This document shows positions 22,105 to 34,292 of a DNA stretch of 64,000 nucleotides, piece after piece. The stretch lies in the NCBI RefSeq assembly GCF_040869045.1, contig NW_027136914.1:558001-622000 (forward strand). Direction: 5' to 3'. The position numbers and the translations under genes were made by a program. Each line of letters starts with the position of its first letter. Within the stretch, counting starts at the first letter, position 1. The DNA comes from Eurosta solidaginis. Its lineage: Eukaryota; Arthropoda; Insecta; Diptera; Tephritidae. The notes under the pieces were generated by a model. That model had not been told where the DNA came from, searched no databases, and saw only the letters and a list, made by a program, of their open reading frames with translations.

Positions 22105-24561
22105 TATATTATAAATGGGAAAGTTTGGATGTGAAGATGTTTGGATGTTTGGATGTTTGTCCAGACGTTTGTCTTTGTGACTCAATCACGCAAGAACGGC
22201 TGGACCGATTTGGATGAATTACTTTTTAATAATTTTTACACATTATAACTTTACGTATACTGGCATTCACCAATATCACAGACTCAAGGGGTCAAATAAG
22301 TCGAAGGCTTACAAAGTAAGCAGTGACACCCTCCGCCCCCTTCCCCCCTTTATCACCCACTCTGGCGTAAAATCTATAAATTGTTATAATTCAATATAAA
22401 TTTTCTCCTAAATCAATAGTTTTTGGTATCTGGCACATACAGATCGAGATCTAGACAATTTTGGAGGAACGATCAGTGGTCCTCTCCTTTACCCCCGCCA
22501 TCTGCCCTCCTTCAGTTGTTTTTATTAGCACGCTTTTATTAACTTTACCTGTACGTTTCTATGTAACTTTTCACTCGCTCCTGCGCCTGCTGCCTTATTA
22601 ACATGTTTTATAATTAGCTTCACCTCATATGGAGACCCTTCCTGGATCATTTCTGGATGGTTTTCGGGATCCGTCCGGAATCCCATCAGGGTAATTTCGG
22701 GACTATTAGAGGATCATTTGTGGACCTTTCCGGCATCATTTCTGGATAATTTTCGGTATCCGTCCGGGATGCCGACGAGGTCATTTCGGGTTTATTTTGG
22801 GATCATTTGGGATACCTACCGGCATCATTTCTGGATGGTTTTTGGGATTCGTCCGGGATCCCGTCGGGGTCATTTCGGGACTTTTTCTCGACTAATACGG
22901 GATCATTTGCGGACCCTTTCGGCATAATTTCTGGATAGTTGTCGGGATCCGTTCGGGATCATTTGAGGACCTTTCCGGCATCATTTCTGGATAGTTTTTG
23001 GAATCCTTTCGGGGTCCAGTCAGGGTCATTTCGGGACTTTTTCGGGATCATTTAGAGATGGCTTTCAGGATTCGTCCGGGAACCCGTCAGGGTAATTTCT
23101 GAACTTTTTCGAAACTATTTCGGGATACTTTTGGGACCTTCCCAAGATCATTTCTGGATGGATTTTGGGATCAGTCCGGGATGCCGTCAGGGTCATTTTG
23201 GTATTAGGTGATCATTTTAGGACCTTTCCGGCATCACTTCTGGATGGTTATCGGTATCCGATCAGGATCCCCTCGGAATCATTGCGGGACTTTTTCGGGA
23301 TCATTTGGGGTCCCTCCCAAGATCATTTCTGGATGGATTTCGGGATCTATCCGGGATCCCGTCAGGGTCATTTAGGGGTGCGTTCGAGATCCCGTCAGGG
23401 TCATTTCGGGACTTCTTCGGGAATATATCGGGATCATTTCTGGATGGTTTATGGGATCCGTCCATGACCCCTTAAGGGTCATTTCGGGACTATTAGGTGA
23501 TCATTTTAGGACCTTTCCGGCATCACTTCTGGGTGATTTTCGGTATCCGTTCGGGATCCCGTCGGAATCAATGCGGGACTTTTACGGAATCATTTGGGAT
23601 TCCTTCCGGCATCATTTCTGGATGGTTTTCGGGATTTGTCCGGGATCCCGTCGGGGTTATTTCGGGACCTTTTCGGGGCTAATACGAGATCATTTGGGGA
23701 TCCTCTAGGGGTCGTTTCGTGACTTTTTCTGTATTATTTCGGGATCATTTTGGGACCCTTTCGGCATAATTTCTTGATGGTTTGCCGGATCCATCAGGGT
23801 CATTTCGGGACCATTTTGGGATCATTTGGGGACCCTTCCGATATCATTTCTGGATCCGTCCGGGATGCCGTAGGAGCCATTTCTGGATTTTTTGTTACTT
23901 TTCCGGGATAGTTTTTGCACCCTTCCGGGATCATTTCTGGATCTGTGCGGGATCCCATCTGGGTCAATTCCGGACTATTTCGGGATCATTTTGGAATCCT
24001 TCCGGAATCATTTCTGTATGGTTTTCGCGATCCATCGTGGATCCCCTCGGAGCCATTTCGGAACTTTTTCTGGAGTTAGTCGGGATAATTTAGGGACCCT
24101 TCCTGGATATTTTCTGGATGGTTTCTGAGATCCGTCCGGGAGCCCTTCAGGGTAATTTCGGAACTTTTTCGGGACTATTTCGGGATCAATTTGGTACCCT
24201 TCAGGCATCATTTCTGTGTGGTTATCTGGATAAGTCTAGAATCGTTTCGTTGTCATTTCGGGTTTTTTGGGACTACTTGAGGAACTTTTGGAAACACTTC
24301 CGGGGCGTTTCTGGATGGTTTTCGGGATCCGTCCGCGATAGCGTCGGGGTCATTTCGTGGCTTTTTCTGAATAATTTCGTTATCATTTTGGGATCCTATC
24401 AGGTTATCAGCTCATAAAGTTCTTTTTTTTTACTCAATTACAAAAATTAAATGCATTAGACAGAAAAAAAATTTTAAACAGATAACTTTATAAGCAGGCT
24501 AACGTGAATAGCCCACATATTTCATTTTCTCCTTGCGGACGGGGCCGCGGGTAAAGGCTAG
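22105..24561 (+). mobile_element. Non-autonomous Helitron H5, shortest and chimeric
   Basis: It starts TATATTATAAATGGG fused to the H4 CTAG and ends CTAG at 24558-24561. The 5' domain has lost about 250 bp: GATTTGGATGA is joined directly to ATTACTTTTTAATAA near 22217. Its 5' domain variants (CCCACTCTGGCGTAAAATC, CCTCATATGGAGACCC) match H6, while its minisatellite matches H4 with a further roughly 1-kb deletion. This is what unequal exchange between neighbouring Helitrons would leave. Confidence 0.85.
22630..24405 (+). repeat. Helitron minisatellite, H5 block
   Basis: It begins at units equivalent to about 19140 in H4, follows H4 to about 19490, then jumps to the equivalent of about 20550 at the shared string AATCCTTTCGGG, and follows H4 to the end. 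The block is therefore an internally deleted version of H4. Confidence 0.88.
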
Positions 24562-27500
24562 TATATTATAAATGGGAAAGTTTGGATGTTTGGATGTTTG
24601 GATGTTTGGATGTTTGTCCAGACGTTTGTCTTTGTGACTCAATCACGCAAGAACGGCTAGACCGATTTGGATGAAATTTTGCACACATATAGCCAATGGT
24701 CTAGAAGGATATACCAGCTATATATTTTTGAAAAGGGGCGTGGTCCCCGCCCCCTAGGAGCAGTTATAATTTAATTATTATATTTTTTCGTCTTTGCGAC
24801 TGAATCACGCCAGAATGGCTACACGGATTTTGATGAAATATGGGACACAGACAGTAATCTACTAGCGAAATTTTTTTCGCACATGGAAAGAGGGGTTGGG
24901 GTCTCACGACCTCTTCGAGCAATTACTTTTTAATAATTTTTACACATTATAACTTTACGTATACTGGCATTCACCAATATCACAGACTCAAGGGGTCAAA
25001 TAAGTCGAAGGCTTACAAAGTAAGCAGTGACACCCTCCGCCCCCTTCCCCCCTTTATCGCCCACTCTGGCGTAAAATCTATAAATTGTTATAACTCAATA
25101 TAAATTTTCTCCTAAATCAATAGTTTTTGGTATCTGGCACATACAGATCGAGATCTAGACAATTTTGGAGGAACGATCAGTGGTCCTCTCCTTTACCCCC
25201 GCCATCTGCCCTCCTTCAGTTGTTTTTATTAGCACGCTTTTATTAACTTTACCTGTACGTTTCTATGTAACTTTTCACTCGCTCCTGCGCCTGCTCCCTT
25301 ATTAACATGTTTTATAATTAGCTTCACCTCATATGGAGACCCTTCCGGGATCATTTCTGGATGGTTTTCGGGATCGGTCCGGGATCCCGCCGGGGTAATT
25401 TCGGGACTTTTTCGGGATCATTTTGGGACCCTTCCGTGATCATTTCTGTATAGTTTTCGGGATCCGTCCGGGATCCCGTCGGGGTTATTTTGGGACATTT
25501 TCGGGACTATTCCGTAATCATTTCGGGATTATTTCGCGATCATTTGGGGACCCTTCCGGCATCATTTCTGGATGGTTTTCGGGATCCGTCCGGGATCCCG
25601 TCGGGGTACTTTCGGGATCATTTTCGTACCTTCGAGAGATAAATTCTTGATGGTTGCCGGGATCATTACGGGACTTTTTCGGGGTTATTTTGGGTCCGTT
25701 TAGGCATCATTTCTGGATGGTCTTCGGGATTCGTCCGGCATCCCGTCGGGGTCATTTCGGGACTTTTTCACGACTAATACGAGATCATTTGGGGACCCTT
25801 TCGGCATGATTTCTGGATGGTTTTCGGGATCCGTCCGGGATCTCTTCGGGGTAATTTGGGGACTTTTTCGGGATCATTTGGAGGCTCTTCCGGCGTCATT
25901 TCTGGATGGTTTTCGGGATCCGTCCGGGATCCCGTCGGGGTCATTTCGGTACTTTTTGGCGACTAATACGGGATCATTTGGGAACCCTTTCGGCATCATT
26001 TCTGGATGGTTTTCGGGATCCGTCCCGGATCTCGTCGGGGTCATTTGGGGGCTCTTCCGGCATCATTTCTGGATGGTTTTCGGGATCTGTCCGGGATCTC
26101 GCCGGGGTCATTTGGGGACTTTTCGGGATCATTTGGGGGCTCTTCCGGCATAATTTCTGGATGGTTTTCGGGATCCGTCCGGGATCCCGTCGGGGTCATT
26201 TCGGGACTTTTTCGCGACTAATACCGGATCATTTGCGAACCCTTTCGGTATCATTTCTGGATGGTTTTCGGGATCCGTCCGGGATCCCATCGGGGTCATT
26301 TCGGGACTTTTCGCGACTAATACGGGATCATTTGGGAACCCTTTCGGCATGGTTTTCGGTATCCGTCCGGGATCCCATCAGGGTAATATCGGGACTATTA
26401 GGGGATCATTTGGGGACCTTTCCGGCATCATTTCTGGATAATTTTCAGGATCCGTCCGGGATGGCGACGAGGTCATTTCGGGACTATTTCGGGATCATTT
26501 GGGATACCTACCGGCATCATTTATGGATGGTTTTTGGGAGTCGCCCGGGATCCCGTCGAGGTCATTTCAGGACTTTTTCTCGACTAATACGGGATCATTT
26601 GCGGACCCTTTCGGCATCATTTCTGGATAGTTGTCGGGATCCGTTCGGGATCCCGCCACGGTAATTTCGGGACTATTAGGGGATCATTTGAGGAACTTTC
26701 CGGCATCATTTCTGGAAAGTTTTCGGAATCCTTTCGGGATCCCGTCACGGTCATTTCGGGACTATTTCGGGATCATTTTGGGACCTTCCAAGATCATTTC
26801 TGAATGGATTTCGGGATCTGTCCGGGACGTCGTCAGGGTCATTTTGGGACTATTAGGTGATCATTTGAGGACCTTTCCGGCATCACTTCGGGATAGTTTT
26901 CGGTATCCGTTCAGGATCCCGTCGGAATAATTGCGGGACTTTTTCGGGATCATTTGGGGTCCCTTCCGGCATCATTTCTAGATGGTTTTTGGGATTCATC
27001 CGGCATCCCGTCGGGGTCATTTCGGGACTTTTTCTCGACTAATACGGGATCATTTGCGGGCCCTTTCGGCATCATTTCTAGATAGTTGTCGGGATCCGTT
27101 CGGGATCCCGTCAGTGTCTTTTCGGAACTATTAGGAGATCATCTGAGGACCTTTCCGTCAGTGTCTTTTCGGAACTATTAGGAGATCATTTGAGGACCTT
27201 TCCGACATCATTTCTGTATAGTTTTCGGGATCCTTTCGGGGTCCCGTCAGAGTCATTTCGGGACTTTTTCGGTATCATTTAAGGATGGCTTTCAGGATTC
27301 GTCCGGGAAGCCGTCAGGGTAATTTCTGGACTTTTCCGAGACTATTTCGGGATCATTTTGGGACCTTCCCAAGATCATTTCTGGATGGATTTCGGGATCA
27401 ATCCGGGATGCCGTCAGGGTCATTTTGGGACTAATAGGTGGTCATTTGAGGACCTTTCCGGCATCACTTCTGGATGGTTTTCGGTATCGGTTCAGGATCC

Positions 27501-29613
27501 CGTCGGAATAATTGCGGGACTTTTGCGGGATCATTTGGGGTCCCTTCCGGCATCATTTCTGGATTGTTTTTGGGATTCATCCGGCATCCCGTCGGGGTCA
27601 TTTCGGGACTTTTTCTCGACTAATACGGGATCATTTGCGGGCCCTTTCGGCATCATTTCTAGATAGTTGTCGGGATCCGTTCGGGATCCCGTCAGCGTCT
27701 TTTCGGAACTATTAAGATATAATTTGAGGACCTTTCCGAGATCATTTCTGGATAGTTTTCGGGATCCTTTCGTGGTCCCGTCACGGTCGTTTCGGGACTA
27801 TTTCGGAATCAGTTTGGGACCTTCCCAAGATCATTTCTGGATGGATTTCGGGATCTGTCCGGGATGCCGTCAGGGTCATTTTGGGACTATTAGGTGATCA
27901 TTTGAGGACGTTTCCGGCATCACTTCTGCATGGTTTTCGGTATCCGTTCAGGATTGCGGAACTTTTTCGGGATCATTTGGGGTCCCTTCCGGCATCATTT
28001 CTGGATGTTATTTGGGATTCATCCGGCATCCCGTCGGGATCATTTCGGGACTTTTTTTCGATTAATACGGGATCATTTGCCGGCCCTTTCGGCATCATTT
28101 CTGGATAGTTGTCGGGATCCGTTCGGGATCCCGTCAGGGTCTTTTCGGAACTATTAGGAGATCATTTGAGGACTTTTCCGGCATCATTTCTGGATAGTTT
28201 TCGGGATCCTTTCGGGGTCCCATCAGGGTCATTTCAGGAATTTTTCGGCATCATTTACGATTGGTTTTCAGGATTCGTCCGGTATCCCGTCAGGGTAATT
28301 TCTTGACTTTTCCCAGACTATTTCGGGATCATTTTGGGACCCTCCCAAGATCATTTCTGGATGGATTTCGGTATCTGTCCGGGATGCCGTCAGGGTCATT
28401 TTGGGACTATTAGGTGATCATTTGAGGACCTTTCCGGCATCACTTCTGGATGGTTTTCCTTGCGGGACTTTTTCGGGATCATTTGGGGTCCCTCCCAAGA
28501 TCATTTCTGGATGCATTTCGGTATCTTTCCGGGATCCCGTCTGGGTCATTTCGGGACTTCTTCGGGACTATATCGGGATCGTTTCTAGATGGTTTACGGG
28601 ATCCGTCCAGGGCCCCTTAAGGGTAATTTCGGGACTATAAGGTGATCATTTGAGGACCTTTCCGGCATCACTTCTGGATGATTTTCGGTATCCGTTCGGG
28701 ATCCCGTCGGAATCAATGCGGGACTTTGTCGGAATCATTTGGGATCCCTTCCGGCATTATTTCTGGATGGTTTTCGGGATTTGTCCGGGATCTCGTCGGG
28801 GTTATTTCGGGAACTTTTCGGGGCTAATATGGGATCATTTGGGATCCTCTAGGGGTCGTTTCGTGACTTTTTATGTATTATTTCGGGATCATTTGGGGAC
28901 CCTTCCGGCATAATTTCTTGATGGTTTGCCGGGTCCATCAGGGTCATTTCGGGACCATTTTTGGATCATTTGGGGACCCTTCCGGGATCATTTCTGGATC
29001 TGTGCGGGATCCCATCTGGGTCATTTGCGGACTATTTCTGGATCATTTTGGGACCCTTCCGTCCGGGTTCATTTCTGTATGGTTTTCGCGATCCGTCGTG
29101 GATCCCCTCGGAGCCATTTCGGAACTTTTTCTGGATTATGTCGGGATAATTTAGGGACCCTTCTTGGATATTTTCTGGATGGTTTTTGAGATCCGCCCGG
29201 GAGCCAGTCATGGTCATTTCGGAACCTTTTCGGGATCATTTTGGAACACCTTCAGGGATCATTTCTGTGTGGTTCTCTGGATACATCTAGAATCGTGTCG
29301 TTGTGATTTCTGGTTTTTTTTGGGACTATTCCGGGAACTTTTGGAGACCCTTTCGGGCCATTTCTGGATGGTTTTCGGGATCCGTCCGCGATAACGTGGG
29401 GGTCATTTCGTAGCTTTTTCTGGATAATTTCGGGATCATTTGGGATCCTATCAGGTTATCAGCTCATTTAGTTCTTTATTTTACTCAATTACAAAAATAA
29501 AATGCATTAGACAGAAAACAAAATTTTAAACAGATAACTTGATAAGCAGGCTAACGCGAATAGCCCATATATTTAAATTTCTCCTTGCGGACGGGGCGGC
29601 GGGTAAAGGCTAG
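24562..29613 (+). mobile_element. Non-autonomous Helitron H6, last of the tandem run
   Basis: It starts TATATTATAAATGGG fused to H5 and ends CTAG (29610-29613), followed by T and single-copy-looking DNA. The terminal hairpin is damaged: GCGGACGGGGCGGC replaces GCGGACGGGGCCGC, breaking the stem. The 5' domain is full length. The minisatellite is long and includes units not seen in H1-H4, such as TTCGAGAGATAAATTCTTGA, which it shares with H7. Confidence 0.86.
25330..29455 (+). repeat. Helitron minisatellite, H6 block
   Basis: The same family of 89/100-bp units. It contains the longest forward open frame of the window (25906-26664, 252 codons), a repeat peptide with a FGIRPGSRRGHFGTF-like motif recurring out of phase. 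A short duplication (TCAGTGTCTTTTCGGAACTA) occurs twice at 27112-27180. Confidence 0.93.
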
Positions 29614-30439
29614 TTTTTCATATATGATTGTTTCTTTTAAGGTTTAGTTTGAATAAACACGATTTGAACCCTTTTTGTGATAGTTGGACAAACCTTTTTT
29701 ATTTTTTTCGACACTCTTTAGATAGCTGTATATACAAAAACACTAGTACCAATATCAAAAATAACGGGTTATTTATAACTCTAAATTATTAAAATTATGG
29801 TCGCAGTAGAAATTTCAGCTTACTGCCTTAAACGGAAAGCAAAATTTTATTGAAATAAAGATTTAAAACTACCGAATTATTACGACCTATAAATTGTTGA
29901 TAGTAATTGTTATTCAATTTCTTTTTACTTGGGTATAAAACCACATAACAAGTAGTTAAAATCAACCTGGATGACTTATGCCCAAATAGAGGTTGAAATA
30001 ATGCAAGCACATAAAAGTAAACAGAGGAAGCCCAACACACAAAAATAGTTAAGATATACATGCGGATATCCATTTTTCTAGTTTAGCTTATTCATATATC
30101 GGTTTAACTTAAATCTGTAATTTATTTACTATTGACTGCATTAAGATTTGAGTCATTTTCTTTGAAATTTAGAAAAATAATACGGTATCGATGGAATAAA
30201 TATAAAAATCCCAAGTAAGTCAATTTGAAATAAAAGCACTGCTGCCAAAGAGGTAACGCCCTAATGGAACTTTCAACCTATTTAAAATTTATTTATCAAA
30301 TAAACTTCCATACTTGATGCTACAAAGCTTATGATGAACATGCCTACCATCTTTTAAATATACATATGTATATATGTATGAATGTACATACATATATGTA
30401 CTTGCAAAAAATGCATTTAGTCCAGTATAGTTTCAAGAT

Positions 30440-30560
30440 AAGCAGGAAAGGAGCATGCGACTTATGCAAGTTTTTATAACTCTATATAGAGTGATTTGAT
30501 CCCTTTTGTTTAAGTATGTGCTATGGAGAGACCAATCGTACCTTTTTATACCTGAACGAG
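30440..30560. repeat. Diverged direct repeat, copy 1 of 2
   Basis: It shares the order GCATGCGACT...GATCCCTTTTGTTT...CTATGGAGAGACCAAT with 31790-31895 (ATATGCGACT, GGTCCCTTTTGTTT, CATAGAGATACCAAT). The two are about 1.35 kb apart in the same orientation, which could be remnants of direct terminal repeats or of one dispersed repeat. The identity is unknown. Confidence 0.5.
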
Positions 30561-30892
30561 TAGTGTCGAACTGGTCACTGAAATAATTTTAGAGGTATTG
30601 TGGAGAGGTCCTTTTCCTACTCTCATTCATGTCCTTACGGGTACTGTGCAACAGGTCATCCTTGTGTCCTTTCCATTACTCTCGGGCGGATCCCCTTCGT
30701 ACCCCTACGCGTACTGGCGGACAGGTGTTCTCTCTTCACCTGCAGGTACTTTCTTTCACACAAATCCTCTTTATTTAAGACTTGACTTTTTGTTATTTAA
30801 TATAAGTAAAGATTGACTGTATAGAAGTATATAAAGTGAACGAAATTTGCACTACAGAATATATATATATATTATTAAATAACTTTGTGTTG

Positions 30893-30955
30893 TTGTTGTA
30901 GTAGTCTAACCCCATTTAATATGTTGCGTCCCCCACATATTTTCATTAAATAACT
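30893..30955 (-). repeat. Fragment of a CAA-tailed dispersed repeat
   Basis: TGTTGTTGTTGTAGTAGTC followed by CCCCATTTAATATG begins like the repeats at 57427 and 57912 and then diverges. Read on the minus strand, the TTG run is a (CAA)n tail, as expected of a retroposed element. Confidence 0.4.
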
Positions 30956-31474
30956 TCTCGGGATAGACTGTGATGCTGTGATTATTAGCTCGGTCGGAAT
31001 GAACCTGACTTCGATCAGCTGTTCTATATTCACCACACAATGATTAGGGTTACGTTGTCTGAATCAAGCCATTCATCCAAATTATCAGAGCTGGGGATGT
31101 AGGTGGGAAGTTGAAAAGGAAGTTATTGCGTATTAATGGTAGTCAATAGACTATATATTATTACGAGGATTGAGTCGCTCGTTAGTTTCTTTGCAGATCT
31201 TTGAGATCAGTACACAGAGTACGAAGAGGTTAATCAATCCATAGCTAAATTCGATCTGCATGTACATTTATAAAAAAAATTTAATAAATTGCGAAAACGG
31301 GCTATTTAACATTCCTCTAATAACTTTCACTAAAAATAACACACCTACCATCTCGCTATGACTTTCTTCCGTAGGAAGTTGGGTAAGCTCTAAAAGGTAG
31401 GAATAGGCAGGAAAAACCCTTGAGGGATCCCATGTTAATTCCCTTAGCGTAAAAAGCAGAAATTGCTTTTCTTA

Positions 31475-31588
31475 TGATTTTGATTTATGGAAGTCTATAT
31501 CTATCTCGATTGCTTTATACCTGTAAAACCAACCGTTATATTACCAAAGTTAATACACTATGTGCGCCAAGCACGCTGAGTATAAAAC
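31475..31588 (-). mobile_element. Element A terminal fragment
   Basis: It contains GGAAGTCTATATCTATCTCG, AACCAACCGTTAT and a terminal GCTGAGTATAAAA, matching the non-hairpin end of Element A at 5560-5660. The remainder of the element is missing. Confidence 0.7.
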
Positions 31589-32689
31589 TAGCTCCGTATC
31601 ATTAACGGGAAAAAAAAACTTCGACTAATTTTCTTAAAAGATCTATGGTATTCAATTATTATTATTTGTTTTATTTGACTACTTTTTACGTTAAGAACAA
31701 CAGCTCTGGTCACGGAATGACCTTATGGTGCCACCACGTAAGTAATATCCCTGCAATAAAACGCCTAGTCTAGGATGAATCCGCAATGAGTGGCAAAGGA
31801 ATATGCGACTATAGCTAGTTCGGATCTCTTTATATGGGTTGAAGTGGTCCCTTTTGTTTGAGCATATCCCATAGAGATACCAATTGGGATATTTACTGAT
31901 ACATTATCCAGAAACGTAAACATATATTTCTAAAAAAAAAAATTATGTAAACAAAAAAGGCAAAATCCTATTAGAGACGGTAAAATAGATTTCGTGTTCT
32001 ATATTTATCTAGAAACCCCATTTAGGTACATACTATTTATTTATTTATTTACCACAGATAACATATATTTGTTTGTATGTTGATGTGCTTTAAAAAAATT
32101 CCCTTTTTATTTAAATAAAAACCACATAGACACAATAAAATGTCACTTCAACACTTATCACACTTCTACATTCGAGCAATGAAAAGAATTTAAAATTTCA
32201 ACTTATTCAATAAAGCTACCTTCATAATCTGTAATATAAAATTATCCCAAATATATGTACTCTCTTAACCTTTCCAAATCAATATATATTTACATTTCAA
32301 TTGTTAGACAAACTTTGGTTTGCAAATTTATTTATTTTGTTTCTTTTTATACATATATTTAAAAATCCCTTTTTGGTGTCTTATTCAAGTGGCACTTTAA
32401 AACGTTAAAGCCCTATGGTTGTACAAAAAAGTAAACCTTTGCACACATAAATATATATATTAACATATCTGCTCACATAAATGTTTCATTATTGAATTTG
32501 TCATGGAGATATATTAAATTAGTAGGAAAAGTTTGGGCGGCCTAAGACCTATTCTGATGCAGAGATAAATTGAGATTCTAAATTGTACGACGAGCAATAT
32601 GGCGAGCTTCAAACATGGACTTTTTAGAAATGTGATGTTATTTTCCCTGTTAAATATTTCAATCAATACCATTCTTTAAAAGGGGTTGG

Positions 32690-32900
32690 GTAAGGTAAAA
32701 CTGTCTGGTCCGTAAGGTTGGACTGTCTGGTCCGTGATAACCTCAGATAGGCTGAATCAGGCCATAGTGTTAACGACCAAACTATAAAACCTCATCTGAA
32801 ACCAGGACATAAGTTACAAAATAATTCCATTCTTTTGGCAAATACCTATAACTTTCTATAACCTATTACTTTGCTGCTTCTTGATCTGGAAACTGTACCA
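32690..32900 (-). mobile_element. Possible 3'-end relic of a non-LTR retroelement
   Basis: The order GACCAAACTATAAAA...ACATAAGTTA...CTGCTTCTTGATCT resembles 54485-54555 (GACCAAACTGGAAAA, ACTTATGTTA, CTGCTTCTTGACCT). It loosely resembles 56680-56720 as well, where a C-terminal retroelement zinc-finger tail can be read on the minus strand. No coding sequence survives here. Confidence 0.4.
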
Positions 32901-33029
32901 CTCCTTATAACTGAAATTGTATCCTGGCTACACGGTCATTTAACATCTGCTTTTACTGCCAAAGCCTCATTTAAAAGCATGTGCCGTGAGAAGGCAGTGT
33001 CCATCATGCGTATACAGTCTTTTTATACT

Positions 33030-34190
33030 CAGCTGAGTAGAGCTCACAGAGTATATTAACTTTGTTCGCATAATGGTAATCCGTAACGGCATAAACTAAT
33101 CGAGATAAATATAGACTTCTATATATCAAAATGATCTGGGTGAAAAAATAAATTCATTTAGCCATGTCCGTCCGCCTTTAAACACGATAACTTGAGTAAA
33201 TTTTGAGGTATCTTGATGAAATTTGGTACGTAGATTCCTGGGCACTCATCTCAGACCGCTATTTAAAATGAACGAAATCGGACAACAACCATGCCCACTT
33301 TTTCGATATCGAAAATTTCGAAAAACCGTAAAAGTGGGATAATTCAGTACCAAAGACGGAAAAGCGATAAAACTTGGTAGGTGCGTTGACTTTATGACGC
33401 AAAATAGAAAATTAGAAAAATGTTGGACAATGGGCGTGGCGCCGCCCACTTTTAAAAGAAGGTAATTTAAAAGTTTTGCAAGCTGTAATTTGCAGTCGTT
33501 GAAGATATCATGATGAAATTTGGTAGGCACGTTAACCCTATAACTATATGTGTACTAAATAAAAATTAGCGAAATCGGATGACGAACACGCCCACTTAAA
33601 AAAAACTTGACGATAACTGTTTTCTGTGAAAATTGGCGAAATCGGTTGAAGCCGCGCCTAGTCTTTATACACTGTCGGCCGTCTGTCCTTCTGCTCGGCC
33701 GTTAACACGATAACTTGCGCAAAAAACGATATATCTTAACTAAACTTAGTTCACGTACTTACCTGAAGTCACTTTATCTTGGTATAAAATATGACCGAAA
33801 TCCGACTACGACCACGCCCACTTTCCGATATCGAAAATTACAAAAAATAAAAAAAATGCCATAATTCTGTACCAAATATAAAAAAAGAGAGAGTTACTCC
33901 CTTTTAAAACCCTCATTAATACTTTTAATTTGATACCCATATCGTACAAACACTTTCTAGAGTCACCCCTGGTCCACTCTTATTGCGATATCTCGAAAAG
34001 GCGTCCACCTATAGAACTAATGCCCACTACGTTTTGAATAATGATTAACACCTTTCATTTGAAACACAGGTCATACAAACACATTCCAGGGTTACCCTAG
34101 GTTCATTTTGCTAAATGGTGATTTTCCCTTATTTTGTCTCCTAAGCTCTCAGCTGAGTATGTTACACCCGAACTTAGCTTTCCTTACTTG
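33030..34190 (+). mobile_element. Element A copy, forward
   Basis: It opens TATACTCAGCTGAGTAGAGC and AGAGTATATTAACTTTG and closes GCTCTCAGCTGAGTATG, ACACCCGAACTTAGC, CCTTACTTG. In order it carries CCATGTCCGTCCGCC, GGGCGTGGCGCCGCCCAC, a TGTCGGCCGTCTGTCC block and about 1.5 130-bp monomers. Subterminal ACTCAGCTGAG/CTCAGCTGAGT inverted repeats are clear. The hairpin has lost its left arm. Confidence 0.72.
33890..34107 (+). repeat. 130-bp repeat, about 1.5 monomers
   Basis: TTGATACCCATATCGTACAA, TCACCCCTGGTCCAC and CTATAGAACTAATG follow the monomer order of 1-1570. A second, partial unit is more diverged. This is the low-copy state of the internal array. Confidence 0.88.
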
Positions 34191-34292
34191 TTTTATTTTA
34201 TTATATTTTATTTTATTTAATTTTTTTTATTTGATTTTACTTTATAATATTTTATTCTATTTTTATTTCGATTTGTTTTTGTTAGTTTTATT
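34190..34292 (+). repeat. T-rich TTTTA-type spacer
   Basis: Repeated TTTTA/TTTTATT units lie between the hairpin end of one Element A copy and the start of the next. A T-rich stretch in the same position at 1661-1717 suggests the tract belongs to the element's end. Confidence 0.85.

Larger units (their letters stand above)
29614..33029. other. AT-rich non-coding stretch with small repeat relics
   Basis: No ORF or conserved protein is apparent. The stretch holds an ATATGTATATATGTATG-type tract (30355-30405), a CAA-tailed repeat fragment (30893-30955), an Element A fragment (31475-31588) and a pair of diverged direct repeats (30440-30560 and 31780-31900). It also holds a retroelement 3'-end relic (32690-32900). 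The rest looks like ordinary insect intergenic or intronic sequence. Confidence 0.6.

Noticed and set aside
25906..26664. 252-codon ORF, longest in the window
   Set aside because: It lies wholly in the Helitron minisatellite. Equivalent ORFs exist in the other frames and the repeat period is not a multiple of three.
30598..30816. 72-codon ORF in the stretch after the Helitron run
   Set aside because: No motif and two overlapping frames; nothing distinguishes it from chance.
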